NCBI GenBank assembly: GCA_963746275.1
Contig: CAVVAX010000036.1
Coordinates: forward strand, 9,445-73,444
Source: JAEULH01 sp963746275
GTDB taxonomy: Bacteria > Pseudomonadota > Alphaproteobacteria > Rhodospirillales > Defluviicoccaceae
Length of the DNA stretch: 64,000 nucleotides
Direction: 5' to 3'
Part shown: in pieces, positions 9,118 through 18,491 of the stretch
How the letters are laid out: each line of letters opens with the position of its first letter
How positions within the stretch are numbered: the first letter of the stretch is position 1
Position numbers and translations under genes: made by a program
The notes under the pieces: generated by a model
What the model was told of the DNA's origin: nothing
The model's input: the letters and a program-made list of their open reading frames with translations, nothing else
The model's database searches: none

Positions 9118-10077
9118 ATGGGCTCGACAGCCGACGCAGCAGACATCGTCACCGTCACCTTCAACGCGGCCATCGATCAGACGGCCAGCATCCCGAACTT
9201 CACCGCCGGCGAGCTCAATCGGGTCGCCTGGGATCAGTCCGATGCCGGCGGGAAGGGCGTCAATGTCGCTTCCTTTCTCGCCGATTTTGGCCACGCCGTC
9301 GGCGTCACCGGACTGCTCGGCGCGGCTAACACCGAGCTGTTTGTCCGCCTGTTCGCCGAGAAGTCGCTAGCGGACCGTTTCGTCCGCGTTGCCGGCCACA
9401 CCCGCGTCAACGTCAAGATCGTCGATGAAGTGCGCAACCAGGTCACCGACATCAACTTCCCCGGGATCGTCGCCGGCGAGCGCGATCTCGATGCCGTGGT
9501 CGGGGCGGCGGACGCCTTCGCCGATGCCGGCGCGCGCTGGTTCGTCCTTTCCGGCAGCCTGCCTGCGGGCCTGCCGCCAACGAGCTACCGCGACCTCGTT
9601 ATTCGGTTGAGAAAGCGGGGGGTGAGAATCGCGCTCGATACCAGCGGCGAGGCGCTGGCGCTCGCGGTCGACGCCAGCGCCGACGTGATCAAGCCCAACA
9701 TCGCCGAGCTGTCCGAGTTGGTCGGCGTTCCCCTCGACGACGAGGCCTCGATTGTCGCCGCGGCGCAGGATCTGCGCCAGCGCGGGATCGGCGTGGTCGC
9801 CGTCTCCATGGGCGGGCGCGGCGCGATCCTGGTCGATGCGCAGGGCGCCGTCCACGCCGCGCCGCCGGCTGTTCCCGTGCGAAGCACCGTCGGCGCCGGC
9901 GATGCCATGGTCGCCGGCCTCGTCCACGGGACGTTGCTCGGTCTCGGGGGCGAGCAGCTCGCCCGCCTCGCGACCGCTTTCTCGCTGGGGGCCCTGGGCG
10001 AGCTCGGCCCGCGGCTGCCACCGCGCCCGGCCGTCGAGGCCTATCGGGATCAGGTGTCGACACGACGGATCGCCTGA
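9118..10077 (+). CDS. fruK: 1-phosphofructokinase
   Basis: A 319-residue PfkB-family kinase that converts fructose 1-phosphate made by the PTS to fructose 1,6-bisphosphate. The N-terminus VTVTFNAAIDQTASIP and the GGKGVNVASFLADFGH motif are typical of FruK. The C-terminal signature STVGAGDAMVAG carries the catalytic Asp. The length is normal for the family. The gene sits between fruB and fruA with short gaps (34 and 21 bases), so the three form one transcription unit. A GGGAGGAGAG ribosome site lies just before the ATG. Confidence 0.95.
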   Translation: MGSTADAADIVTVTFNAAIDQTASIPNFTAGELNRVAWDQSDAGGKGVNVASFLADFGHAVGVTGLLGAANTELFVRLFAEKSLADRFVRVAGHTRVNVKIVDEVRNQVTDINFPGIVAGERDLDAVVGAADAFADAGARWFVLSGSLPAGLPPTSYRDLVIRLRKRGVRIALDTSGEALALAVDASADVIKPNIAELSELVGVPLDDEASIVAAAQDLRQRGIGVVAVSMGGRGAILVDAQGAVHAAPPAVPVRSTVGAGDAMVAGLVHGTLLGLGGEQLARLATAFSLGALGELGPRLPPRPAVEAYRDQVSTRRIA

Positions 10078-10098
10078 GCATCGAGGAGGAACCAGAAC

Positions 10099-11938
10099 GT
10101 GGCAAACATCATCGGCGTGACCGCGTGCCCCACCGGCATCGCCCATTCCCTGATGGCCGCCGAGGCGCTGCGCAACGTCGCCCGGATGCGCGGCCACAAG
10201 ATCAAGATCGAATGCCAGGGTGCGGAAGGACGGACGGAGGCGCTAAGCGACGAGGATATCGCCGACGCCGACGTCGTCATCCTTGCCGCCGACATCCACG
10301 TCGAGCACACGCCGTTCGAAAACCTGCCCATCGTCGAGACCTCGACGAGCCGCGCCATCCGCGAGACCGATGCGGTCCTCGATGAGGCGCTCGCCGCGGC
10401 GGGCTTGCCGGCAGCGCCGGCTGCCTCAGGCAAACTTCCCGCGTCGCCCGCCGTTCCTGCGCTGGAGCGTGGTCCCGCCCCAGAGGCGGCCTCATCGGCA
10501 AGCCCCGCGGCGGCCAAGCCGGGTAAGCGCATCGTCGCGATCACCGCCTGTCCCACCGGCATCGCCCACACCTTCATGGCCGCAGAGGCGCTGAAGAAGG
10601 CGGCCGCGGCCGGCGGCCACGAGATCAAGGTGGAGACCCAGGGCTCGGTGGGAGCCAAGAACCAGCTCAGCGATGACGATATCGCCACCGCCGACATCGC
10701 CATCATCGCCGCCGACACCCACGTCGATCTCGGCCGCTTCGCTGGCGTGCGGCTCTACCAGACGTCGGTCGGCGCCGCGGTCAAGCAGGCGCCGGGCGTG
10801 ATCGAGAGCGCGCTATCCGCGCCCGCAGCCGGTGGCGCCCCGCCGGCCAAGGGAGCGCGCGGCGCAGGCGCGGCCGAGCGAGAAGGGCGCCGGAGCGTAC
10901 AAGCACTTGCTCACCGGCGTGTCCTACATGCTGCCGATCGTCGTCGCCGGCGGGCTGACGATCGCGCTCTCCTTCGTCTTCGGCATCGAGGCCTTCAAGC
11001 AGGAGGGCACGCTGCCGGCGGCGCTCATGGCGATCGGCAGCGGCGCCGCGTTCGCGATCATGATCCCGGTTCTGTCCGGCTTCATCGCCTACTCCATCGC
11101 CGATCGGCCCGGGCTGGCGCCGGGTCTCATCGGCGGCATGCTCGCGGTCAACTTGCAGGCCGGGTTTCTCGGCGGGATCGTCTCCGGCTTTCTCGCCGGC
11201 TACATCGCCAAGTGGATCCGTGACTACCTCAAGCTGCCGGTCCACTTCGAGGGGCTGAAGCCGGTCCTGGTCATCCCGCTCTTGTCGACGCTGGCGGTCG
11301 GCCTGTTGATGGTCTACGTGGTCGGCGGCCCCGTGCGCGCGATCATGGAGGGACTGACGACCTTCCTCCAGGGCATGGGCACCACCAACGCGGTCCTGCT
11401 TGGGCTTCTGCTCGGCGGCATGATGGCGGTCGACATGGGCGGCCCGGTCAACAAGGCGGCCTACGCCTTCTCCGTGGGCCTTCTCACCAGCGACACGTTC
11501 ACCCCGATGGCGGCGGTCATGGCCGCGGGCATGACGCCTCCGCTCGGCATCAGCCTCGCCACATTTCTCGGCGGCAACCGGTTCACGCAGGCCGAGCGGG
11601 AGGCCGGCAAGGCGGCCGGCGTTCTCGGCCTGTCGTTCATCACCGAAGGCGCCATTCCCTTCGCCGCCAAGGACCCGCTGCGGGTCATTCCATCGATGGT
11701 CGCCGGCTCCGCCGTCGCCGGCGCCATCTCGATGTACTTCGGCTGCGGACTGCGCGCGCCCCACGGTGGCGTCTTCGTGCTCGCCATCCCCAACGCAGTC
11801 AGCAACCTCGGCTGGTACGCCCTGGCCATCGTCGCCGGCACCGTCGTCACCGGGATGGCGCTCTTGATCGTGAAGAAGCCGCTGGATCAGCCGCGTCCAG
11901 CCGGCGCTGTGGCCGCCGCCGGCCGCTCGGCGCGCTAG
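10099..11938 (+). CDS. fruA: Fructose PTS EIIB-EIIB-EIIC permease (one-base frameshift in this sequence)
   Basis: The membrane component that takes up fructose and phosphorylates it to fructose 1-phosphate. Two EIIB domains come first, each with the phospho-Cys motif ACPTGIAH (Cys10 and Cys151), joined by Ala/Pro-rich linkers. The EIIC part begins AYKHLLTGVSYMLPIVVAGG, with several membrane spans, GGPVNKAAYAF and FITEGAIPFAA. The frame changes by +1 in the GC-rich linker between the second EIIB and EIIC, around 10850-10885. Everything on both sides is intact, so a sequencing insertion is likely. Both EIIB domains keep the Cys motif, unlike E. coli FruA, whose first EIIB-like domain lacks it. 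Confidence 0.92.
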
Positions 11939-11950
11939 AGGAGAACGGCG

Positions 11951-13184
11951 ATGGTGGTCCGCCCGCCCGTCGCACTGTCCGTCGCACTCGTTTGCCTGGC
12001 GCTGCTCGCGACGCCCGCTCGCCGGCAAGGAGTTCGTCCTCAGCGACGCCGCGTCATCCAGCCGCGAAGGCGAATGGTCCGTCTCCGCCGCCGATCTTGG
12101 CCTGGGCGCCGGTTCAGACGTCAGCGTGCGCAAGCGCGTGCTGCACGGCGGCCGGCAGGACGGCGTGGAAGTTATCGACGTCGATAACGGCCGGATGACC
12201 TTCAGCGTCGTCCCGACCCGGGGCATGAGCCTGCTGCGGGCGCAAATGGGCGACATTACGCTCGGCTGGGATTCACCGGTGGACGAGGTGGTCAATCCCG
12301 CGTTCATCAGCCTCGACGCCCGCGCCGGCCTCGGCTGGCTCGATGGCTTCAACGAGCTGCTGGTCCGCTGCGGTTTCGAGTGGGCGGGCCACCCCGGCAT
12401 GGACGACGGCAAGCTCCTGACCCTGCACGGCCGGGCTGGCAATACGCCCGCGTCCAAGGTCATCGTGGTCATCGACGATCAGCCACCGCACCGCATCCGC
12501 GTTCGCGGCCGCGTGGACGAAAAGGTGTTCAAGTTCGCCGACTACGAGGCCTGGACCGAGGTCTCCACCGAACCCGGGAGCGACAGCCTGCGGATCAGCG
12601 ACACGCTGACCAACCGCAGCGACTACGAGCGCGAGTTCCAGATCATCTATCACGGCAACTTCGGCCCGCCGCTGCTCGAGGAGGGCGCCCAGTTCGTCGC
12701 GCCGGTGGGGCAGGTCGCGCCCTTCAACAGCGACGCGGCGAAGGACATGGACACCTGGACCACCTACTTGGCCCCGACCAAAGGCTACGGCGAGCAGGTC
12801 TACAACGTCGTGCCGTTTGCCGCTGCGGACGGATCGACCACCGTCATGCTGCGCAACAAGGCCGGCGGGAAAGCCGTTGCTCTCCGCTACGACACCCGGA
12901 CGCTGCCGTACTTCACCCTGTGGAAGAACACCGACACCCTGAAGGAAGGCTACGTCACCGGCCTCGAGCCCGGGACCGGCTTCCCCCGCCCTCGCGCCGT
13001 CGAGCGCACGTTCGGGCGGGTGCCGAAGCTGGCGCCCGGGGAGGCGCGCACGTTCGTGCTGGAGTACCGCATCCTCTCCGACACGGGAGCCATCGAGAAG
13101 ACCGCCAAGGAAATCGCAGACATCCAGGGCGGCCGCCGGACGACGATTGCGACGGAGCCGGAGGTCAAGCCCGAGGCGGAGTAA
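11951..13184 (+). CDS. Secreted DUF4432 protein, aldose-1-epimerase-like fold (frameshift near start)
   Basis: About 410 residues after joining two frames. The first frame gives a clear signal peptide from ATG 11951 (MVVRPPVALSVALVCLALLATPA). The second continues GKEFVLSDAASSSREGEWSV and the DUF4432 domain with VVPTRGMSLLRAQMGD, GWLDGFNELLVRCGFEWAG and the closing VLEYRILSD. Removing one base near 12015 joins them as LLATPAAGKEFVL. DUF4432 proteins belong to the galactose mutarotase-like superfamily, and their substrates are mostly unknown. The start is 12 bases after fruA. The context suggests handling of a sugar or sugar derivative in the periplasm, which is inference. Confidence 0.8.
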
Positions 13185-13261
13185 CTGCCCCGCAACAGGC
13201 CTCCACCAACAAGTCCTGGTCGAACCATGGTTGCGGATGTAGCGGATCGGGAGGAAACGGC

Positions 13262-14074
13262 ATGACTGGGAGTTCCAGCGCAACGCTTCGCACGTCGCTG
13301 GTGGTTGTCGCGCTTTGCTGCGCTCTCGCGCTGGCCGCCAAGGCACAGGACGCATCGCCGGAGCGATGGATCGACCTCACCCATCCCTTCAACGCCGACT
13401 CCGTCTACTGGCCGACGGCGAAGATGTTCGAGAAGGAAACCGTCTTCGCCGGCCACACCGACGTTGGCCATTACTACAGCGCTTTCAACTTCGCCGCCGC
13501 CGAGCATGGCGGCACGCACATCGACGCTCCGATCCACTTCGCCGAGGGGGCGTTGACGGTCGACCGGCTGCCGGTAGCGCAGTTGATCGGCCCGGGCGTA
13601 GTTCTCGACGTCACGGCGCAGGCGGCGAAGGACGTGGACTATCTCGTGACGGCGGCCGACATCGAGGCCCATGAAGGCGACCACGGCCGCATCCCGGCCG
13701 GAGCGATCGTGCTGATCAACACCGGCCGCGCCGCTCTCTACCCCGACCGGGAGAGGTACATGGGCACGGCCGAACGGGGCCAGGAGGCGGTGGCCAAGCT
13801 GCACTTCCCCGGCCTGTCGAAGGCGGGAGCGGAACTCCTCGTCCAGCGCCGGATCGGCGCTGTCGGAATCGATACACCGTCCATAGACTATGGCCAGTCG
13901 AAAACCTTCGAGGCCCACGTCGCGCTGATGACCAGGAACATCGCCGCCTTCGAGAACGTCGCCGACATGTCGGCGCTGCCGCCCACCGGCGCCACGATCA
14001 TTGCCCTGCCGATGAAGATCGAGGGCGGCTCGGGCGGGCCTTTGCGGATCATCGCCCGCCTCCCCGGCGACTGA
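13262..14074 (+). CDS. Secreted cyclase-family metal hydrolase
   Basis: A 270-residue protein with a signal peptide (hydrophobic core LVVVALCCALALA, then KAQ) and a cyclase / kynurenine formamidase-like domain. The zinc-binding signature HGGTHIDAPIHF is complete, and DLTHPFNADSVYWPT marks the N-terminal edge of the domain. Family members hydrolyse amides, lactones or cyclic substrates. Export makes a role in tryptophan degradation unlikely here. A GGGAGGAAACGGC ribosome site precedes the ATG. It lies 77 bases after the DUF4432 gene and may be the last gene of the carbohydrate operon. A periplasmic lactone or sugar-derivative hydrolase is the best guess, unproven. Confidence 0.85.
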   Translation: MTGSSSATLRTSLVVVALCCALALAAKAQDASPERWIDLTHPFNADSVYWPTAKMFEKETVFAGHTDVGHYYSAFNFAAAEHGGTHIDAPIHFAEGALTVDRLPVAQLIGPGVVLDVTAQAAKDVDYLVTAADIEAHEGDHGRIPAGAIVLINTGRAALYPDRERYMGTAERGQEAVAKLHFPGLSKAGAELLVQRRIGAVGIDTPSIDYGQSKTFEAHVALMTRNIAAFENVADMSALPPTGATIIALPMKIEGGSGGPLRIIARLPGD

Positions 14075-14157
14075 CGGCAGGTTGCCACCCGCGGACGATG
14101 TACCGCTTGCGTCTCCGGCGTAGTGGCGAAGCCCGTCGCAGCGGCTGTCCGCTTTCG

Positions 14158-14991
14158 TCAGCCGCCCATGATGTTGTAGCCGCCGTCCATGTAGAGCACC
14201 TCGCCGGTGACGATCTTGGCGAAGTCGCAGGCCAGCGCGGCGGTGGCGAAGCCGACCTGCTGCGGCTCCACCAGCATGCGCGCCGGCGCCTTCTTCTTCG
14301 TCTCCTCCAAGAGTTCGTCGAACCGGTCGATGCCCGAAGCGGCGCGGGTCAGCACCGGCCCGGGGGAGATGATGTTGACGCGGATGCCCTTGGCGCCGAG
14401 TTCCCAGGCGAGGTACTTCGCGGCCGTCTCCAGCGCCGCCTTAGCCGGGCCCATGATGCCGTAGTGGGGCACGACCTTCTCGCCGCCGAAGTAGCTCATG
14501 GTGAAGATCGTCCCGCCCTCCTTCTCCATCAGCGGCTCGGCGAGCCTGGCCATGCGGATCAGCGAGTGGACGGAGATGTCCATCGTCTCGGCGAAGCCTG
14601 CCGCGGAGCAGTCGACCACCCGGCCGTGAAGGTCCTCGCGCGGCGCGTAGGCGATGGAATGGAGCAGGATGTGGAGCTTGCCCCAGGTCCGCTCGATCCG
14701 CTCGAACACCGCCTCGAGCTGTCCCGGCTCGCGGACGTCGCAGGGAAGGTAGAGCGCGTCGGCGACGCCCAGCGCCTGGGCGAGCTGCGCGGTGTAGCGC
14801 ATGGTCTTGTCGTTGAGGTAGGTGATCGAGAGGTCGGCGCCGAAGGCGCGAAAGGCGCGGGCGCAGCCATAGGCGATCGAGTCCTTGTTGGCGATGCCGA
14901 TGACCAGGGCCTTGCGCCCGGCGAGCGGCGCCTCCGGCATGATCAGCGGTTGCAGCGCGGGATCGGCGGGATCGATGGGCGGGGTTGCCAT
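14158..14991 (-). CDS. fabI: Enoyl-ACP reductase (NADH), FabI type
   Basis: A 277-residue FabI-type reductase catalysing the last step of each fatty-acid elongation cycle. The nucleotide-binding start reads KALVIGIANKDSIAYG, the FabI variant of the SDR glycine motif. The catalytic pair has FabI spacing, Tyr177 and Lys184 in HYGIMGPAKAALE. The end, GEVLYMDGGYNIMGG, is typical. It is the third gene of a reverse operon, 33 bases after acetate kinase. The order pta-ackA-fabI is recurrent in alphaproteobacteria, often alongside a separate housekeeping fabI elsewhere. An extended N-terminus of about 20 residues precedes the domain. Confidence 0.94.
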   Translation of the reverse strand: MATPPIDPADPALQPLIMPEAPLAGRKALVIGIANKDSIAYGCARAFRAFGADLSITYLNDKTMRYTAQLAQALGVADALYLPCDVREPGQLEAVFERIERTWGKLHILLHSIAYAPREDLHGRVVDCSAAGFAETMDISVHSLIRMARLAEPLMEKEGGTIFTMSYFGGEKVVPHYGIMGPAKAALETAAKYLAWELGAKGIRVNIISPGPVLTRAASGIDRFDELLEETKKKAPARMLVEPQQVGFATAALACDFAKIVTGEVLYMDGGYNIMGG

Positions 14992-15024
14992 TGGGGGAGG
15001 CCCTCCTTCTGCGCAAATGCTGGG

Positions 15025-16206
15025 TCAGATGCCGATGACGTCGCGGGTGTGGATCGCGATCATGCGCTCCTCGTCCGTCGGGATCACCCAGGCGGAGACG
15101 GAACTGCGGTCGGTGGTGAGGCAGGGGCCGTTGCTCCGGTTGGCGTCGGCATCGAGCTCGATGCCCATCCACGCCGAAAGCTCGCAGACGTGCGCCCGGA
15201 CCTCGCCGGCGTTCTCGCCGATCCCGGCGGTGAAGACGAGGGCGTCGAGGCCGCCGAGCGTGGCGGCCAAAGCGCCTAGGTTCTTGGCGATGTGATAGCA
15301 GAAGATGTCGACGGCTTCCGCGGCGCGGGAATCGCGGCTGGCGAGCAGGTCGCGCATGTCGTTGCTGATCCCTGAAATGCCGAGCAGGCCCGCCTCCTTG
15401 TAGAGCAGCCGTTCCAGCGCCGCGGCATCGTAGCCGCGCTCCTGCAGCAGGAAGAGCAGGACGCCGGGATCGAGGGCGCCGCTGCGCGTGCCCATGGGCA
15501 GGCCGTCCACGGCGGTAAATCCCATGGTCGAGTCGACGCTACGGCCGTCCTTGATCGCGCACATGCTGGCGCCGTTGCCGAGGTGGGCGACGACGACGCG
15601 GCGGGCGGAGGGGACGATGCGAGGCAGCCTGCGGGCGATGTACTCGTAGGACAGGCCGTGGAAGCCGTAGCGGTGGATCCCCGAATTCGGTCAGCGCCCG
15701 TGGCAGGGCAAAGATCTCGGCGACCAGCGGCTTGCCGCGGTGGAAGGCGGTGTCGAAGCAGGCGACCTGCGGCAGCGCCGGATCGACGGCGGCAACAGCA
15801 CGGATGCCGGCGAGGTTGTGCGGCTGGTGCAGCGGCGCCAGCGGGATGAGCTCGGCCAGGGCCTGCATCGCCCCCTCGTCGATCCGGACCGGCCGGTCGT
15901 AGGCGAGGCCGCCATGGACCACCCTGTGGCCGGCGGCGACAATGTCGAGGTCCGGTTGCGTCTCGTGCAGCCGCTTGAGGATGAAGTCGATGGCGCCGGC
16001 GTGGTCGAGGCTCGAGCCGCGCGGCCACTCGTCGCAGCGCGTCGATCATCTCGCCGGCGGCGTTCTTCGCGACGAAGCTCGGGTCCGAGCCGATGCCTTC
16101 GAGCTGGCCCTTGATGACCAGCTCTCGGCTCCCCGCCGCCATCGGTGTAGGCGGCGAACTTGATGCTGGAAGAGCCCGCGTTGATCACCAGGACTGCCGC
16201 CGTCAT
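15025..16206 (-). CDS. ackA: Acetate/propionate kinase (three one-base insertions in this sequence)
   Basis: Joining four frames yields a full-length acetokinase of about 393 residues that interconverts acyl phosphate and ADP with carboxylate and ATP. Visible pieces are the start VLVINAGSSSIKFAAY, then VAAGHRVVHGGLAYDRPV, CFDTAFH, the HRYGFHGLSYEYI segment, VVVAHLGNGASMCAI and VFTAGIGENAG. Frame changes fall near 16131, 16033 and 15680. Each is repaired by deleting one base, two of them in runs of G. All active-site blocks are intact, so the breaks look like sequence errors rather than decay. The ATG at 16206 lies just past the stop of the upstream phosphotransacylase; a GTG at 16215 overlaps it. 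Confidence 0.88.
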
Positions 16207-16211
16207 GGCCG

Positions 16212-17627
16212 TCACTCCGCAGCGGCCTTGAGCAGCGCCTCGCCCCTGCGCTGGGCCTCGGCGAACAGCACCGCGACGGCGCAGGAGGCGAGCCGGGTGC
16301 GGGCGCTGTCGGCGCGGCTGGTGAGCACGATCGGGGCGCGGGCGCCGATGACGACCCCGGCGGCCTCGGCGTTGGCCATGAAGGTGAGCTGCTTGGCCAG
16401 CATGTTGCCGGCCTCGAGGTTGGGCACGATGAGGATGTCGGCGTTGCCGGCGACCGGCGAGGTGATGCCCTTGGTCTTCGCCGCATCGAGGTCGACGGCG
16501 TTGTCGAAGGCGAGCGGGCCTTCGAGCAGGCCGCCGGTGATCTGGCCGCGGTCGGCCATCTTGCAGAGCGCGGCGGCATCCAGTGTCGAGGGGATCTGGG
16601 GCGTCACCGTCTCCACCGCCGAGAGGATCGCGACCTTAGGCTCGCGGATGCCGACCGCGCGGGCGAGGTCGATGGCGTTCTGGCAGATGTGCGCCTTGTC
16701 CTCCAGCGTCGGCGCGATGTTGATGGCGGCGTCGCTGACGATGATCGGCCGGGCATAGGTCGGCACCGCGAGCAGGAAGCAGTGGCTGATCCGCCGCTCG
16801 GTGCGCAGGCCCCGCTCCTTGCTCATGACCTCGTGCAGGAGCTCGTCGGTGTGCAGGCTGCCCTTCATCAGCGCCTGCGCCTCGCCGTTTCGGACCAGCG
16901 CCACGGCCAGTTCGGCCGAGTGGTGGCTGTGGTCGGCGGCGACCAGGCGGTAGGGGGAGATGTCGACGCCGGCGCTGTCGGCGACGGCGCGGATGCGCTT
17001 CTTTGGGCCGACGAGGATGGGCGTGATCAGGTTCACCTTCGCCGCCTCGATGGCGCCGGTGAGCGCATCCTCGCTGCACGGGTGGACCACGGCGGTGGAG
17101 AGCGACGGCAGCCCCTCGCACATGGCCAGGAGCTGAAGGTAGCGCTCCTCGCGGCGGAGCTGCACCTTCGGCAGCTCGCGCCAGGGGAAGCGCTGCTTCT
17201 CCCTCGGCGCCAGCACCTCGATGGTGCCGGTCACGAGCGGCCGGTCGGCAGGGTCGCGCGCCTCGCAGCCGAGGACGACGGTGCCGACATCCTCGCGCTT
17301 CTCGACGACGGTGATCGTCACCGTCACCGGCACCTCGACCCCGACAGGATGATGGAAGTGCATCTCGGCGTTGGTCGTGAGCGAGCCCAGGCCCGGCAAC
17401 TGCGTGCCGGCGAGGGTGGAGAACAGGCTCGCCGCCCACATCACCTGGCCGCCGCCGTGGGCGAACATCGAGGTGTCCGCCGGCCCCGGGTCGAGGTCGA
17501 TCAGGTTGACATTGCCGGTGACCGCCGCCCAAGTCTCGGCGTCGCCCTCGTGCAGCATCCGCACCATGCTGGCGGTGTCGCCGACGACGATCTCGTCGAA
17601 GGTCCGGTTTTCGATCATCCTGGTCAT
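16212..17627 (-). CDS. Bifunctional MaoC-like / phosphate acetyl- or butyryltransferase
   Basis: A 471-residue fusion. Residues 1-150 form a MaoC-like hotdog domain (MIENRTFDEIVVGDTASMVRML...). Residues about 165-471 form a phosphate acyltransferase (TPILVGPKKRIRAVAD, ALMKGSLHTDELLHEVM, RRISHCFLLAVPTY, GITSPVAGNADILIVPNLEAGN). The acyltransferase makes acyl phosphate from acyl-CoA for the adjacent kinase. The usual hydratase motif G-D-x-N-P-x-H appears here as GNVNLID, so the catalytic Asp and His are replaced and the MaoC part may not hydrate enoyl-CoA. The chosen ATG at 17627 starts at the conserved domain edge. It is the first gene of the pta-ackA-fabI operon. Confidence 0.9.
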   Translation of the reverse strand: MTRMIENRTFDEIVVGDTASMVRMLHEGDAETWAAVTGNVNLIDLDPGPADTSMFAHGGGQVMWAASLFSTLAGTQLPGLGSLTTNAEMHFHHPVGVEVPVTVTITVVEKREDVGTVVLGCEARDPADRPLVTGTIEVLAPREKQRFPWRELPKVQLRREERYLQLLAMCEGLPSLSTAVVHPCSEDALTGAIEAAKVNLITPILVGPKKRIRAVADSAGVDISPYRLVAADHSHHSAELAVALVRNGEAQALMKGSLHTDELLHEVMSKERGLRTERRISHCFLLAVPTYARPIIVSDAAINIAPTLEDKAHICQNAIDLARAVGIREPKVAILSAVETVTPQIPSTLDAAALCKMADRGQITGGLLEGPLAFDNAVDLDAAKTKGITSPVAGNADILIVPNLEAGNMLAKQLTFMANAEAAGVVIGARAPIVLTSRADSARTRLASCAVAVLFAEAQRRGEALLKAAAE

Positions 17628-17916
17628 GGTCGGCCGTCCATTCTCTCGCCTTGGCACCGGCAGAAGCGCGATGGTGCGTTGCAGCATCGGCCGGATGGTC
17701 GGCCCGCGCAAGCCCGGTCGGTTGAGCCGGTCATGGCGAAACCGAGCGTCCGCAAAAGTTCATGATGACCGGGCCGGCGCGCCCCTCTCCGCCGCCCGCC
17801 GCCCGCCCCTCATCCGTCTTGTCGTCGTTGCCTGCCGCGGCGGATGGCTTTAGCGTCGGCCCGGCTGCGGCCGACCGCCACGGGCGGCCGCCAAGCAGGG
17901 GAGGCGAAGCCGGCCG

Positions 17917-18441
17917 ATGAAGTACGCTCTCGATGGAAACCGCGTCGAAACCGAAGGCGACGCCTTCTGGATCGCGCCCAGCGCGGTCGTCATCGGCAAG
18001 GTGAAGCTCGAGCGCAACGCCAGCATCTGGTGGAACGCGATCGTCCGCGGCGACAACGAGTTGATCACCATCGGCCGGAACTCGAACATCCAGGACGGCT
18101 GCGTGCTGCACACCGACCCCGGCTTTCCGCTGGTCGTGGGCAGCAACGTCACCGTCGGGCATTTGGTCATGCTGCATGGCTGCGTCATCGGCGACGGCAG
18201 CCTGATCGGCATCGGCAGCGTCATCCTCAACGGCGTCAAGATCGGCAAGAACTGCCTGATCGGCGCCAAGGCAATGATCCCCGAGGGCCGTGAGATCCCC
18301 GACAACTCGATGGTGCTGGGCGCGCCGGCGAAGGTGATGAAAACGCTGAGCGAGGAGCAGATCGAGCGGATGCAGCGGGGCGCCGGCAAGTACGTCGGCA
18401 ACTGGCAGCGCTACAAGGCCGGCCTCGTGGCCGACGACTGA
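17917..18441 (+). CDS. Gamma-carbonic anhydrase family protein
   Basis: A 174-residue left-handed beta-helix protein built of hexapeptide repeats (VVIGKV, NSNIQDGCVLH, GSLIGIGSVIL, NCLIGAKAMI). The three metal-ligand histidines of the family are present at His65, His82 and His87 (CVLHTD, VGHLVMLHGC). The family includes YrdA/PaaY-like proteins, which bind zinc and in some cases hydrate CO2. The C-terminal helix contains YVGNWQRYKAGL. It is transcribed divergently from the pta operon across a 289-base gap and is followed by the acetyltransferase gene 50 bases downstream. True carbonic anhydrase activity is not certain from sequence. Confidence 0.9.
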   Translation: MKYALDGNRVETEGDAFWIAPSAVVIGKVKLERNASIWWNAIVRGDNELITIGRNSNIQDGCVLHTDPGFPLVVGSNVTVGHLVMLHGCVIGDGSLIGIGSVILNGVKIGKNCLIGAKAMIPEGREIPDNSMVLGAPAKVMKTLSEEQIERMQRGAGKYVGNWQRYKAGLVADD

Positions 18442-18491
18442 GCGCCGATGCGCCGAGAGGACGACACGAGCGGCATCTTTGGAGCGGCTGG

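Noticed and set aside
15025..16206. Calling ackA a pseudogene because of three frame changes
   Set aside because: All catalytic blocks are intact, each break is repaired by deleting one base, and the same kind of error is found in core genes of the window.
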